Positions 11,077 through 22,110 of a stretch of 64,000 nt of DNA are shown here, piece after piece (positions within the stretch are counted from its first letter, which is position 1; every line of letters begins with the position of its first letter). The DNA lies in the NCBI GenBank assembly GCA_000310025.1, contig FN649730.1, forward strand, positions 482,395 through 546,394, written 5' to 3'. Made by a program: the position numbers and the translations under genes. The stretch comes from Ectocarpus siliculosus. Lineage: Eukaryota > Sar > Phaeophyceae > Ectocarpales > Ectocarpaceae. The notes below the pieces were generated by a model. The model had not been told where the DNA came from. It saw only the letters and a list, made by a program, of their open reading frames with translations, and made no database searches.

Positions 11077-12897
11077 CTACTTCGCCGGAGTAAAAGTCCC
11101 TGCTTCCAACAAGCCGTAAAACTCCCTTTGCATAGAGTCGCTCCAAAGGTGCCGGTGCTCCGACGCCATGGCCTCTTTGTAGCTCTTGGGGACACGAAGG
11201 TCGCTGGCCTGGCAGTGAGGAAGGTCAGGGCGTTGCTCCGGCGGGCGCTGGTCTCGCAGCGTGGCGTCGATGTCTTCCCGGTTGGCGAGGAGCGTGGCAA
11301 ATGCGAGTGGAAAGCCCGCTCCTCCAGCCCCCGGGTCCACCGCTGCGAGTGCTCCCGCCTGTTCTCCGCCCCCCGCTCCCCCCGGCTCTCCGGCCTCCGC
11401 CCCCCCCAGCTCCCTGCGCTCCTCATCCACCGCGCTCCGAGCCTCCAGCATCGACACCAGAGTGTTCTTGTCTAGCATCGAGATGAGTCCAGTGCTGTGC
11501 CTCGTGCCCGATCTCGTACGGCTTGGCAGCCGCGGGTCTATCATACCCTCGGCCTTTGTACCCGGGCGAAGCTGCCGCATGGCGTGAGCCGTAAGCGGGG
11601 GCATCGCGGGGTCCGGCGGCGGCGGCTGGTCTGGATCGAGGGTCGCCAACGGTGACGGCGAAGAGGCAGAAGACGGCTGGCCAGGGGCGGGGGTCGCCGA
11701 CGGTGGCGGCGAAGTGGCAGAGGGCGGCTGTGAAGGCGTGGGAGCGGACGGCGGCGTGGTCGCTGGCGGCGGCGTTGCGGCAGGTGGCGTTGCGGCAGTC
11801 GAAGGCGTCGGTGCTGGGCCAAAGTTGATCGAGACGACCGGCGGCGTGAACGGGGGGGGTGTCGGTGCAGCGGTGATACCAGCGGAACCCCCCTCGCCGG
11901 CTGGCGCCGACGTCACCCACGACACGTTGTTGGTGTAGACGACGCGACCGGTGGACGCCTTGAGGACCTTGACGGTGCCGCTCGGGTGGTTGTCGCCGCC
12001 GTTTAGGTAGAAGCAGAGGGTGGCCTGGTCGTCGAGCTTGGTGCGGCGATCCTCGCGCATGAAGCCGGGCTGGAAGAACGGCAGCACGCGGAACGGCCCT
12101 TGCTCGCCAGTGAACATCTCGTGCGGCGAGCGCCGCCCGGGGTTGGTCTTGGTCGCCGACTGGTTAAGAGCGTCGGCGGCCCACTTCGCCGATTCCATCC
12201 AAAGACGGTCACCGCGCTCGTCGAGGCCGGGGATGGAGGCGAAGTCGACGTTGAACACACGGCCAGCGCTGCGGCGGGCGGCCATGCCGGCCTTCATAAT
12301 CCGCCAGATGGCGCTCTCGACGACGCCGTTGTACTTCGGAGTGCCAGGCGGGGTGAACTCGACCCCGATGCCGTTGTCGTCGCAGAATTGCCGGAAGTCG
12401 CCACGGGTCCACTCGGTGCCGTTGTCGACGCGGAAACACTCGATGCGCCCGAGGTCGTACCGCCCCACGTCCGCCAGCAGCCTTTTCGTTGCCGCCAGCG
12501 CGTCGGACTTCCGCCGGAGACCGTAGACCTTGTTCCACCGCGAGGCGCTGTCGACGGCGACGAACAGGTAGAGATTTCCGCCCAGGGAAGGCACCAGCGG
12601 TCCACACAAGTCCAGGTGAACACGCCCGAGTGGCTTGGACGCCCGCGCTCCCGGCCCCCGCGGCACCGACCCTCGCCTGCCCTTCGCCTTCATGCAGTCC
12701 GTGCACGGTTCCAGCTTGCCGGTGAGCACGATGCCTCTCTGCTGGGCGGTTTCTCTCAAAAGGGGCTCGCAAGCGTGGGCAAGGGAGCGGTGGAAGCGGT
12801 TGATGTCAACGGACTTTTCAGTCGAACCAAGAGCAAACGGGGGACGCACCAGGGCCAAGCGCGGCCGCACCCAAGTCAAAATCAGCACCCCCATCAA
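11077..12897 (-). pseudogene. Copia A integrase and proline-rich linker
   Basis: A 606-codon frame. Near the N-terminus is the HHCC zinc-binding motif of integrase (two His in RFHRSLAHA, then EPCTDCMKAKG). The DDE core follows: Asp in HLDLCGPL, Asp in RVDNGTEW and Glu in VVESAIWR. After the core comes a long Pro/Ala/Thr-rich linker ending in AGTFTPAK and a TAG at 11077-11079. The stop is followed by CAACTA, the same context as in element E (see findings). The start shown is only the first open codon after a frameshift; the natural product would be a gag-pol polyprotein. Confidence 0.9.
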
Positions 12898-14640
12898 TGC
12901 TATCCAAAACAGCAGCTACATTCGCAGCATCAGTCTCAGGGATAAACGCGGGGAAAAACTCTTGATACGGGGTGTCATCATAGCCATCCATGAGCTGCTC
13001 GTCGGTGAGCACACTCGTGTCTCCAACATCCATACCCGGAAAAGTACCCACACAAACAAACTCGGACGCCGAAGAAGGTACTACGCCGGCAGAGCCGGCG
13101 GGCGGGACGCTCTCACTCGCAGGTACTACACTGGTGGGACCAGTGGGCGTGACGCTATCAGTCGAAGGTACTACGCTGGTGGGACCAGCGGGCGTGACGC
13201 TCTCACTCGAAGGTACTACGCTAGCAGAGCCAGCTGGAGGGAAACGCAGCACGGACACCAATGATTCCGCGGAGCCCCCTTTTTGGGAAGGGGAACGCGT
13301 GGAGCCAACGGCGGGGGCGGAATCGGGGGCAGTCACGAATGCAGGCAAAGCAGAAGAGTCTACTATAGTTGCAGATGGGTCGTATGGTAACCGCATGGCA
13401 TATGCTGCAGACGCTTTTTCCTCCCTAGCAAATAGCAGTCCATTTTGGAGGGTTGCACCACGCTCGTCGTGCAGGATTTGTTGCTTTCGAGAAACTGCAT
13501 GCGTTGAAAACAAATTGAAGCTCAGGTTCTCTACTACAGACACGTCAGTCAGCTTAACACACATCCGTCGTTTTTTCACCGTTCTCATCCTCCTGAAAGA
13601 AACTAAGGTTGATGCTACCGATAGCTTGCACTTCTAGCAGTCGACCATCACCTACGACGACATACTTCCTATTTGCGGGGATCTCCTGCAGATCGTACAT
13701 GTGTAGGCTACTGTTGGTAAAACTGTTGCTTGCACCTGAATCAGCTACCCATCTCTCGCTACCAGGCGGCCCCTCACTAGATTCCGCACTCAGCAAAGAC
13801 GAAGCAGACGCAGCAGACTCAACTCCAATCGTCACTCCTATCCTACCAAAAAAATCTTCGGGGTGAGACTTGCCTAGGGGCACCGATTGTGCCGTGCAGA
13901 GGTGGAGGTAGCCCGAAGATGGAGGCGCGCCAGGAGAAGGGGCAGAGGACGAGGAGGAAGCGGTGCTGCTGCTGCCCGCGGGGGGTGGCTGACGTGGCTG
14001 CTCGGATGATGAATCTTGACCGGCGGGAGGGTAGTAGACGTAGTGGATCCCGCCGTCAGATGAACGGCTGTCTTCGTACCCGGAGGAGGAGTTGCTGTAG
14101 CTGTCCCCGCCGCCGGCGCAGTGGGCGTACCCGGCGTCGTGGTAGCCGTCGTCGTAGGAGTAGCCTTCGTCGTAGTCGCCGTAATCTTCGTAGTAGCCAC
14201 CATCATCGTGGGCGTAGTACACAACGTACGCCTGCTCTCTTCCGTGGCCAGAACGCGCGTGCCCCGGGCCTCTCCCTGCCCGATCTCTCTCGGCACGCCC
14301 GTCGCTGCTGTGGCGTCCCGCGGGCCCACGACCCCCCGGGTGACGCCCCAGACGACCACCAGGCCCACGGCCACGAAGAGGTCGCGGGGGGGGTGAGGCT
14401 TGGCTCCAGCCACCGCCACCATGACCGGTGTGGTGCTGCTGCTCTATCCTCACCCATCGCCCGCCACCGCGGCCGGGTCCCGGCGGCGGTCTACCCCCTC
14501 GCTGGCTACCCCGCCACCGCGGCTGCCGCCGCCCGAGCGACGTTCCTCGGCGCCCTCTCTCGAACGCGCACGCCGCAGTTGCTGCTGGAGACGACACTGC
14601 TCGTTGGTGTGAAGCTCGGACTGGTGGTAGCGGCAAAATC
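12818..14640 (-). pseudogene. Copia A nucleocapsid-tail and protease region
   Basis: Two overlapping frames (13554-14636 and 12818-13588) cover an Arg/Gly- and Tyr/Asp-rich region, then the aspartic protease with active site WVADSGASNSF and a downstream VVVGDGRLLEVQAIG block. A one-base slip in an A-run near 13575 breaks the frame; the next frame continues with VKLTDVSVVENLSFNLFS, the end of the protease domain. The segment then becomes a Ser/Pro-rich linker with four or five repeats of about 16 residues containing SVVP (about 13075-13240), matching a similar repeat in E, before running into integrase in a third frame. Confidence 0.85.
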
Positions 14641-15774
14641 CGCCGGGGTCGTCGTTGAACACGTCACTATTTTTCTTCTCTCCGTCACGAGTTTGGCCGC
14701 CAGCTGCTGCCTGACCGCCGTCTTGACCCCAGGATGCCCCCCCACTGCCCCCGCCGCGCCGGCCCATGCCGGATGCGGCGAGAGCGAGCTCCACCTCGCG
14801 CCTCTCCCCCTTGCTCCTCTCGCGCTCCATCTCCACGTGGGCGTCCCTCACCACAGTCTCAAGGGTACGCAACGTCAGGACATCATGGGCAAGCAGTATT
14901 CCTTTTTGCACGGCATACAACGAAGAGGGAAGGCCACGAGCAATGTCTTTGTTGGCATCTGTTTCATCCTTAATCGTGCCTACAGATGCGAGACGCCGGC
15001 GAAGGGCCTCTGAGCGGGCAATGTAATCCTGTGGACTCTCGGACTCTTTCATCTCCAACTCCTTCCAGTCCTGCTCCAACCTCGACTTTTCTGACTGCTT
15101 TTTCTCCTGATAGAACTCGGTCACTATTTTCCAGCCCTTTTGGGGACTCTCACACGCCAGAATCAAGCTCTGAATCGGGGGATACATAACCTTGCTTATG
15201 AGAGGATATTCCACAGTTTGAAAGACTTGTCTACCACTTCATTTCCAAAAAGTCTCCGAAGGTCTCCTACATTCACACCCCTCTTCCCGACCTTGACCTC
15301 GACCTCCAGTTCCAACGCATCATGCACACCCTCCTCCTGAAAATATGAAATCATCTTCCCACGAAAAATATCAAACATAATGTACAAGTCCTGCTCCTTC
15401 TTTACACTACCAAGCCAAGGTTCGATTTCTGAGCCTGGATTGACACGTAACGTGCCTGAGCGGGCAAAGCCCTGTTGTTGAGCGATGGCCTCAGCTGTCG
15501 CCTTGGCCGCTTGCGCCACGATGTGTGCGACGCTGCTGGGGTCGTTGAATGTGGCTGGTGTACCCTGGCTGGAGGGTGATGGTTGGTTGCCAGTAGGTGG
15601 GACTGGGTTGCCGGTTGGAGTGGCTGGGTTGACGGCTGGTGGTTGGGCAATGGTGACTTCACCCTCGTTGGTCCTGTTGGCTTCGAGTTCGGCTTGCACT
15701 CGTTGCTGGACGATCTCCTCCACTTTTTGTTGTAGCTCTTCCCCGCTGAGGGCGGAGAGGTCGATGTCCTCCAT
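14450..15774 (-). pseudogene. Copia A gag
   Basis: Starts at the ATG at 15774 (MEDIDLSALSGEELQQ), about 95 bases inside the 5' LTR; a similar start (MEALDLSSFTEEDRQ) is seen in F. The first frame (15196-15774) and second frame (14450-15214) overlap at a one-base shift near FKLWN. The second frame carries the copia gag core (QDYIARSEALRRRLASVG and LPSSLYAVQKGIL) and a variant zinc knuckle of C-x2-H-x4-H-x4-C form (CRYHQSELHTNEQC), where the second Cys is replaced by His. Gag would package the element RNA. Confidence 0.85.
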
Positions 15775-15869
15775 GATGTTTGGTGTTGTGGGAGTCTACC
15801 GATTGCGCGTGACTGCACAACCCCCGGATGGCTACGCCCGCGCGCAGATACCGTGATATCGCACTAGTG

Positions 15870-16194
15870 TGAAAGGTAAACTACGCGGGGTGCAGCAAGC
15901 ACGTTCTGGACGTTACTTGGGGCACTGGGTAGTCGGCCGTGTTAGGCCGAGAGAGAGAGATTGAGAGAGAGTTGGAGAGAGAGTGGGAGAAGGAAACTTG
16001 ATTGGAGAGAGACGGTGGTGGTGGTGGAGAGAGAGAGGAAGAAGTGAGCGCAGCACGCACGCAAGCTTCATCGCACCAACCACGCCAAAAGGGTCCCCGT
16101 GACTGCACCGATGGTACCCTGCAACACACGAAATTCCCAACACGTATCCCCCTGGGATCCTCACGACCAGATACTGCTGCGAGTATATCTAACA
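15870..16194 (-). repeat. 5' LTR of copia A
   Basis: 325-bp LTR, TG...CA, followed outside by the target duplication CACGC (16195-16199). The internal sequence next to it (minus strand CACTAGTGCGATATCA) resembles the same position in F (GCTAGCGTGTGATATCA). It is a candidate primer site for this lineage, but I cannot match it to a tRNA. Confidence 0.93.
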
Positions 16195-16199
16195 CACGC

Positions 16200-17330
16200 A
16201 CACGCATGCATGCACGCACACTCAGCAACAGCAGTGGGAGCGCGGTGATCAAGGTGCACCTGTCACGCAGCGCACCACAAAATACAGCAGTATGTAGTAG
16301 TACAGTACCTGCGAACAGGGGAAATTCGTTGGGTGACTGTCGTCCCACAGCCAATCACATGAAGCCGCCTTAAATCGGAAAATATTCGCCTGCAGGAAGT
16401 TTCCAGGAAACTTTCTTATCTCAAAATATGTTTCCTATGTTCAAACAAACGTGTTTTCAGTGTGGTACGCGTATGTACCTGGTATGAATGTATCTATGTA
16501 TTATGTATGTGTGTGTGCGGACACACTTCGGAGTATGTGCGGACACACGGACGGACGGGAGGAAGGAGTGGTCTCACCATTTTCGTACCCTTTTGTGAAA
16601 TTTCGTGTCGTTAGATAGATAGATGTGCAAATGGCACGGGAGAACATTCTCTCATCATTGCCTCCTGACGTGGTCGCCGATAGATGCGTGTGGTTTTTTG
16701 GAGACACGTCGACGACGTGTTCCCAACCCCGTGCTCCGCTCTCGATCGATTCGGGCGAAAAAACTCGACTACAATCTGCCAACAAAATTGAAGCGACGCG
16801 GCCTCTCTGTGCAATCTACAACACGGTGGACAGAGGCTGTGCGTTCACACTTCTTTCTCCCACCTCCAATCGCGCGGGAGTTTATTCGTCCGCGTCTCGA
16901 CGGGTTGTTCCCGATTCCTGCGCGTTTGACAGTTTTCCATTTATTTGTCCCTTGTTGACACGCGCGCCGAGGTGAAGACCTTGAGTTGCTGAGCCGGGCT
17001 GTAGCTTTACAGGATGATACGTACAGGTTCACACGCACAGCATTTGGCCTGTTGAGTGCAAAATCGGGTGCTCTGCCAATTTTTATGTACATCATCAGTG
17101 GCCATTGCTGCCTGCACACACCTATACGTATGTACATCACACACTGCAGGGAGGGCACGCACCAACTCAGGAATTAGGGCACATTCTATAGTACATGTAA
17201 TGTATTTTCGACCACAGTCAGCAACACATCTATCTATCTCCGATAACCGATACGGGACCATCGCCAACATCCACACAACAAGTCGACATCCCGAAGACCG
17301 TCCGGTATATATTGTATTCTTACATTCCGT
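16200..17330. other. No gene established
   Basis: Overlapping frames without clear domains. Around 16986-17095 (plus) a short translation containing YRFTRTAFGLLSA faintly recalls a Ty3/gypsy reverse transcriptase block, but nothing else of such an element is present. A CA/TG-rich simple region lies at 16195-16225. Confidence 0.35.
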
Positions 17331-17992
17331 CCTGGATGTTGGCCCACAGCCAGCCCATTGGGGGGCGGGGGGCCAATCCTTAACCCTAGTTCTTAACCCT
17401 AGTTCTTATATGCTGTAGTATGCATACATACCACGTTTGTTTGTTTGAAATCCATCACCCATGAATGTAAGACTTGGTATGTATGTGTCCTCATCTACAA
17501 GGGGTAGTCGGCGTATGCATAGAACACGAGAACACCGTTGATCCGTTGATCTCCTTCGGTGGATGAGTGTTTTTTTGTCCTTTATCCTATAGCCAGTTTT
17601 GTTGAATAAGTTTTCTCAAGGGGTGTTTTTCTGTATTGGCTGATTGCGCGTGAAGGGTTGCAAGATCGTACATCGTATCAAGTAGGGGGGCTGTTTGTGG
17701 TACTTGGATATGAGTGCGAGCTGTGCATCCTTTGTGGGGGATACGCGTATGGGAAGTATGGGTGTGAGGGTATGTATGTATGCGGTTGTGGTCCAAGTGC
17801 GGGGCCCCCGGGAGCACACGGCGGTGTGATCTCGGCACTTGCCTGAGGGGCTTGCGTGTTGAATACCAGCTTGCCTGAGGGGCTTGCGTGCCGAATACCA
17901 GCTTGCCTGAGGGGCTTGCGTGACGAATATATACAACTAGGGTTAAGGATTAGCCCCCCGCCCCCCAATGAGGCTGGGGGCGAACATCCAGG
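17331..17992. mobile_element. Small element with about 60-bp terminal inverted repeats
   Basis: The left arm 17331-17391 and right arm 17934-17992 are inverted copies with few mismatches. They share CCTGGATGTT, then CATTGGGGGGCGGGGGGC, then AATCCTTAACCCTAGTT. In the left arm TTAACCCTAGTTC is repeated twice. The interior has three tandem units and no transposase. Identity between arms fades just outside (TCCGTCC against TCCTTCC), so the exact end and target duplication are unclear. It is probably a non-autonomous DNA transposon or foldback element. Confidence 0.65.
17839..17932 (+). repeat. Three tandem units of about 33 bp
   Basis: CTTGCCTGAGGGGCTTGCGT followed by a variable GTTGAATACCAG-like tail occurs three times in a row, just inside the right inverted arm of the element at 17331-17992. 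Confidence 0.9.
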
Positions 17993-18506
17993 AAGGATGA
18001 GTGGTGAGTGTCCGGGAGGAAGGAAAGAAGAAGAATAACGGGAGAAGATTTGTAGGGAGGGGCGGGAAGAAGGGACGGTGTGTTGGGAGAGGCAAGGAAG
18101 TGGTGAAGAATTTCGGCACTCGACGAGCGCGCGGTCCCGTTGGGGGTGAAAGGGACATACATGTCAGTCCGTGTAGTCTTGTCTATCGGAATCGGAAAGC
18201 CGAAAAATCGAGGTATACATTTTGTATGTATGTACATAACGTGGAGAAGGCCGACGAGGAAGGTACGAAGATAGGAAATTGCACCCCACGTTCGAAGTTC
18301 GAAGTCCGTGCGAAAACCGCGGCAAGGAAGGAGTGCGAAGGACAAAAAAAAAAAGGAGACGACGTCGACGTTTGTTTGCGTCGTGGAACGATCCTTCCGT
18401 ATAACGCAGGTACTCACCAATGCAAGACGGGGAGGAGGTAAAATACCCATCGTGAAAGTCAAAGCGCAAGTCATAACCGCGTATGACTCATGCGCGGAGA
18501 AGTTAT

Positions 18507-18726
18507 TGACAGCAGTTCAGCAGTTGTCTGGGCTGCCGTGTGCTGCTGTGTAGTTGGCAGTAGTGGCGCAGTTTGGGTAGATAAACACAGAGTGATTCAT
18601 TAACATACAAAGCGACCAAGCCTGCCTTCACCTGACGGTTACAGACTTGAAGTCACGCCTTCACAATACTGCACAAAACCCATGCAGTAGAATAGAGTCA
18701 GTTCTTGCACTACAATACTCCTGACA
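18507..18726 (-). repeat. 3' LTR of copia B
   Basis: 220 bp, TGTCAGG...GCTGTCA in element orientation. Differs from the 5' LTR at two sites (AGAGTG against ACAGTG, AAGCCT against AATCCT). Parts such as CTACTGCATGGGTT and TGTAACCGTCAGGTGAAG are shared with the LTR of D. Confidence 0.95.
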
Positions 18727-18820
18727 TGTCCTCTCAAGAGCTACGGCATTCTAATTCTGAAATACAAGACACGATCTTCTCTCTCTCAATGTCCTCTCAA
18801 AACGATATCAGTGTCCTCTC
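18727..18820 (-). promoter_or_regulatory. Polypurine tract and two upstream repeats of it (copia B)
   Basis: The minus-strand 9-mer GAGAGGACA abuts the 3' LTR (18727-18735) and occurs again at 18790-18798 and 18812-18820. The copy touching the LTR is where a polypurine tract primes plus-strand DNA. D has the same three copies at almost the same spacing. Confidence 0.7.
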
Positions 18821-18954
18821 GAACAAATGTCTACGAATACGTGCTTTCTGAATAACTCAAAAATGATACTCACTAACTGCCATAGTTTTCAAGCAGCGAA
18901 ATGTTTTCTTCTTATCATACGAATGCTCTTCCAACCGAAATCTCCAACTCATAC

Positions 18955-21900
18955 TCACACTCCAAGCAACAGAAGGCGGTTCTGCAGGAACTTCACAGCT
19001 CCCGAACTCTTGGTGAGGATGTCCGCCCTCTGCAGATTGGTTTCGATATACTCGACATCTACCACTTCCTTTTCTACAAGAGACCGAACATGGTGAAATT
19101 TGACATCGATGTGCTTGGTGCGCGGGGTGATTTTCGCGCTCCTGCTAAGTGACACAGCACCAGAGGTATCCTCGAAAACGACGGTTGCCTGCTCCTGCTT
19201 CTGATTCATGGACTCTAGCAGATTCCGGAAGTGGATGACCATGACGCACCCCTTTGACAGTGCGACGTACTCGGCCTCTACCGTCGATATAGCCACCACC
19301 GTTTGCTTCTTCGCCGTCCATTCCACCGGGCCACCTGCAAAGTACAAAACAACACCGGTAGTGGAGTACCCGTTGTCTAGGTCACCGGCGTGGTCAGAAT
19401 CCACGTATGCCGTTAGGTTGTCTCCGTCGTCGGCGTCCTCGCGGTATGTGATCCCGATGGAGGTCGTCCCCTTTAGGTACCTGAGTACCCGCTTCAGCTT
19501 CACCATTGCTCTGGGACCGGGCTTCGCCATGCTCTTCGCTAGTACCATCACCGAGTGAGTAATGTCCGGCCTCGAGCCCCGGCTGAGATACAGGAGGCTT
19601 CCTACGGCGGACCGGAAATACGTGGTGTCCTCTGGAGACAGAACCGCCTCCTCCACGATGCTGATCGGTCCGGGCTCAGCCGGAGTCTTCGCCGAGCGAG
19701 CGTCGGCCATTCCGAACTTGTCAAGCACGGCGTTCGCGTACGTGTTCTGCGAAAAGAGGATCACCCCGGCGTCGATGTTCCTTTCAATCGCCATGCCGAG
19801 GAGGAACTTCGCATCTCCAAGGTACACCGTGTCGAACCGCTCCTTCAGCTGTTCGATAACTGTCATCACCAGATCCTCGTCGCTCCCCGAAAATAGGATG
19901 TCGTCGACGTACACGAGAAGGAGAACCTCTCCCGCGTTGAGGCTGTATAGACAGGGATCCGCCGGGCTCCGAACGAATCCGATCTCCATCAGATACTCGT
20001 GGAAGGTGCCGTTCCAGCCTTTCGGGGAGAGACGCAGCCCGTACAGCCACGCCTTAAGCAGCCACACCTACCGTGCGTGTTCCGGACAACACTCGAATCC
20101 TTTCGGAGGGATTACAAAAATCGGTTTCGCATTCTTGGGGACCCGTGCATGCAGGAACGCCGTCTTGATGTCGGCTTGCTTTAGAACAAAACCGTTTTGA
20201 GCAGCGTTAGCGACAAATAGATGAACTGTTTCCATCGACGCCACAGGCGCTGCCTTATCTTCGCCCGTGTCAGCTTGGTGAACACCTTGAACCACAATGC
20301 GGCTCTTGAGACGAACAGGTTCTCGGTCTTGGTTGTATTTTACCTTGAATAGGTATTTGGCCGGAAGCGCCTGAGCACCCTCCGGCAGGTCTACCCAGTC
20401 GAACACGTCATGCTCGACCAGTGATCGTCCTTCGTCACGCATGCTTTCTTTCCACGCGTCAGCGTCCGGTCCACTCACCGCTTGGCTGTAGTTGGCCGGG
20501 TCAGGGGGCATGTAGCCCGCCTCACTGAGGCTTCCTGTCCCGGTGGCTCCGAGTACACTCCCAGTAAGCAAGGAATACTCCATCCGCTCGTACGCCTTCT
20601 CCGCCGTGTGCAGATCCATAACCGTTCGTGGCACGGGGTTCCTGCCGCTCCGGCGAAGGCCTGGCTCCTGCTGCTGGGGCGTCGGTTCCATCCCGCCATC
20701 GTCCTTCTGTTCTTCTTGATTTTCTTCGTCGCTCGTTTCCTCCCAGCCGGGCTGGTAAATTATCCTGCCGGGCTCGGGCAGCGGGTCCGCTCCTACCTTG
20801 GGGGGAACCACGTCGCGCGGGTCTTTCTCGCGGAAGGACACTTCGCCGGAGTTGGTGATCTTCGAGGGTTCTGTGGGGTCCCAAAGCCTGTACGACCTGC
20901 TCTTAGAGTTGTAACCAACCAGATACATCTTCTTGGCCCTGGCGGCAAGCTTGTTGGGCCGGAACCTCGCTTCCTCGTGCTTAAAACAGACCGAACCAAA
21001 TTCGTGCATGTGCTTCAAGCTGCCGAGCGGTTTGCCTTCCCATACCTCAAGTGGTGCCTTGCCGTCCAATGCTTCCGTGGGCGTGCGGTTCAGGATGTAG
21101 ATTGCGGTCTTAAAAGCTTCAGCCCACAGGCGGCCCGGGAGATGCGGTGCACCCAAGAGGAGGCGGCGCGTCGTGGCTATAACAATGCCAAAACCACGCT
21201 CGGCGATGGCGTTACCCTCAGGGACGTACGGGGCGTTGGTCGTGATTTTGATTCCAAGTGATTGTGCCAACGCGTCGAACCTTCCCTTGAATTCGGCCCC
21301 TCCATCGCAGTTAACTGTATCTAGGCAAATTCCTAGCGGGTCAGCAACCTCCTTGACAACCGTTTCCAGCCCTTCGGCAGCTTCATCTTTCGTTTTGATG
21401 GGAATCCCCCACCTCATGCGCGAGTTGTCGTCCGTAAACATCACTGCGCGCCGGCTACCACCGTATTACTCTTCAGAATGCGGCCCCCAAGTGTCGACGT
21501 GCACGAGCTCAAGCCGTGCGTCGGCGCGAGGACGATCAGACGGAGGGTGGCTGCTCTTCTTGCTGTTTCCGGCGGAACATACCTCGCAATCTCCGGACTC
21601 GATGTTTCGGTTGAATTTTACTCCCGAGTGCTCCTTGTCTGCCAGCAGCTGGAGAGCGCGAGGGTTGCAGTGGCCCATCCTCCGATGCCACAAGTGCGCG
21701 TCGACCTTGGTGCGAAACAGTTTCGCGGATCCGTCCAGGCTCACGTCGTCGACAATGATATTGACCACGTACATCCGCGGTATTTCAATCGAGATGGGAA
21801 ACGCGTGCTGACCGCCGCGAAGAGCTGGCGGGGTAGACATCAGATCACACAGCACCCCCTTTTCTTCCAAAGCTCCAACCGAAAATATGTTTGCTCCTAG

Positions 21901-22110
21901 GTCCGGTACCAGGAGAACTTCCAGCGACACCGGGATTGTTTCGTTCTTATCGTTCCGTAGGCCAAATTTTAGCTTGCCTTTCTGGGTTGCGTTGGACTGG
22001 CCACAGGACCCTTCGACTTGAACGTTGCAGGCGTACCTCTCGCCTACGTGCGTTGCGACAGGGGATTCGGCCCAAACCATGTGGCTTGATGCCGCGGTGT
22101 CTATGAACAC
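18955..22110 (-). pseudogene. Copia B protease-integrase-reverse transcriptase-RNase H
   Basis: Three stretches in one frame separated by a TAA (after WGPHSEE, near 21466) and a TAG (after PEHAR, near 20068). Protease: FIDTAASSHMVW, with DTA in place of the usual DTG/DSG. Integrase: HHCC motif (HRRMGH and CEVCSAG), then Asp in HVDTWGP, Asp in NCDGGAEF and Glu in NAIAERGFG. Reverse transcriptase: AWLYGLRLSPKGWN and active site VYVDDILFSGSDE. RNase H: YVDSDHAGDLD, STVEAEYVALS, FEDTSGAVSLS and TKHIDVKFHHVR. A frameshift near 22110-22150 separates protease from gag. The nonsense codons make this a dead copy. Confidence 0.92.

Larger units (their letters stand above)
9079..16194 (-). mobile_element. 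Copia element A (full length, coding region decayed)
   Basis: A Ty1/copia element on the minus strand: two LTRs of 324 and 325 bp beginning TG and ending CA, flanked by the 5-bp duplication CACGC (9074-9078 and 16195-16199). Protein order is gag, protease, integrase, reverse transcriptase, RNase H, which defines copia. A purine-rich AGCAGGGGGGA tract lies just inside the 3' LTR (9403-9413, minus strand). By eye the LTRs differ by two substitutions, one GGT unit and one 4-bp insertion, so the insertion looks recent. Yet the coding region changes frame at least four times and has an extra TAA, so this copy was probably mobilised in trans or decayed fast. Confidence 0.95.

Noticed and set aside
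12100-12945. 281-codon plus-strand frame and others opposite the A integrase
   Set aside because: Antisense shadow of the integrase frame; no motif of its own.
13889-15013. 374-codon plus-strand frame, Arg-rich
   Set aside because: Antisense of copia A gag/protease; composition follows from GC-rich codons on the other strand.
16986-17095. Possible Ty3/gypsy reverse transcriptase block (YRFTRTAFGLLSA)
   Set aside because: Only about 20 residues, no active-site motif and no other gypsy domain nearby.
17379-17405. Telomere-like repeat (TTAACCCTAGTTC twice)
   Set aside because: Two imperfect units inside the inverted end of a small element, not a telomeric array.
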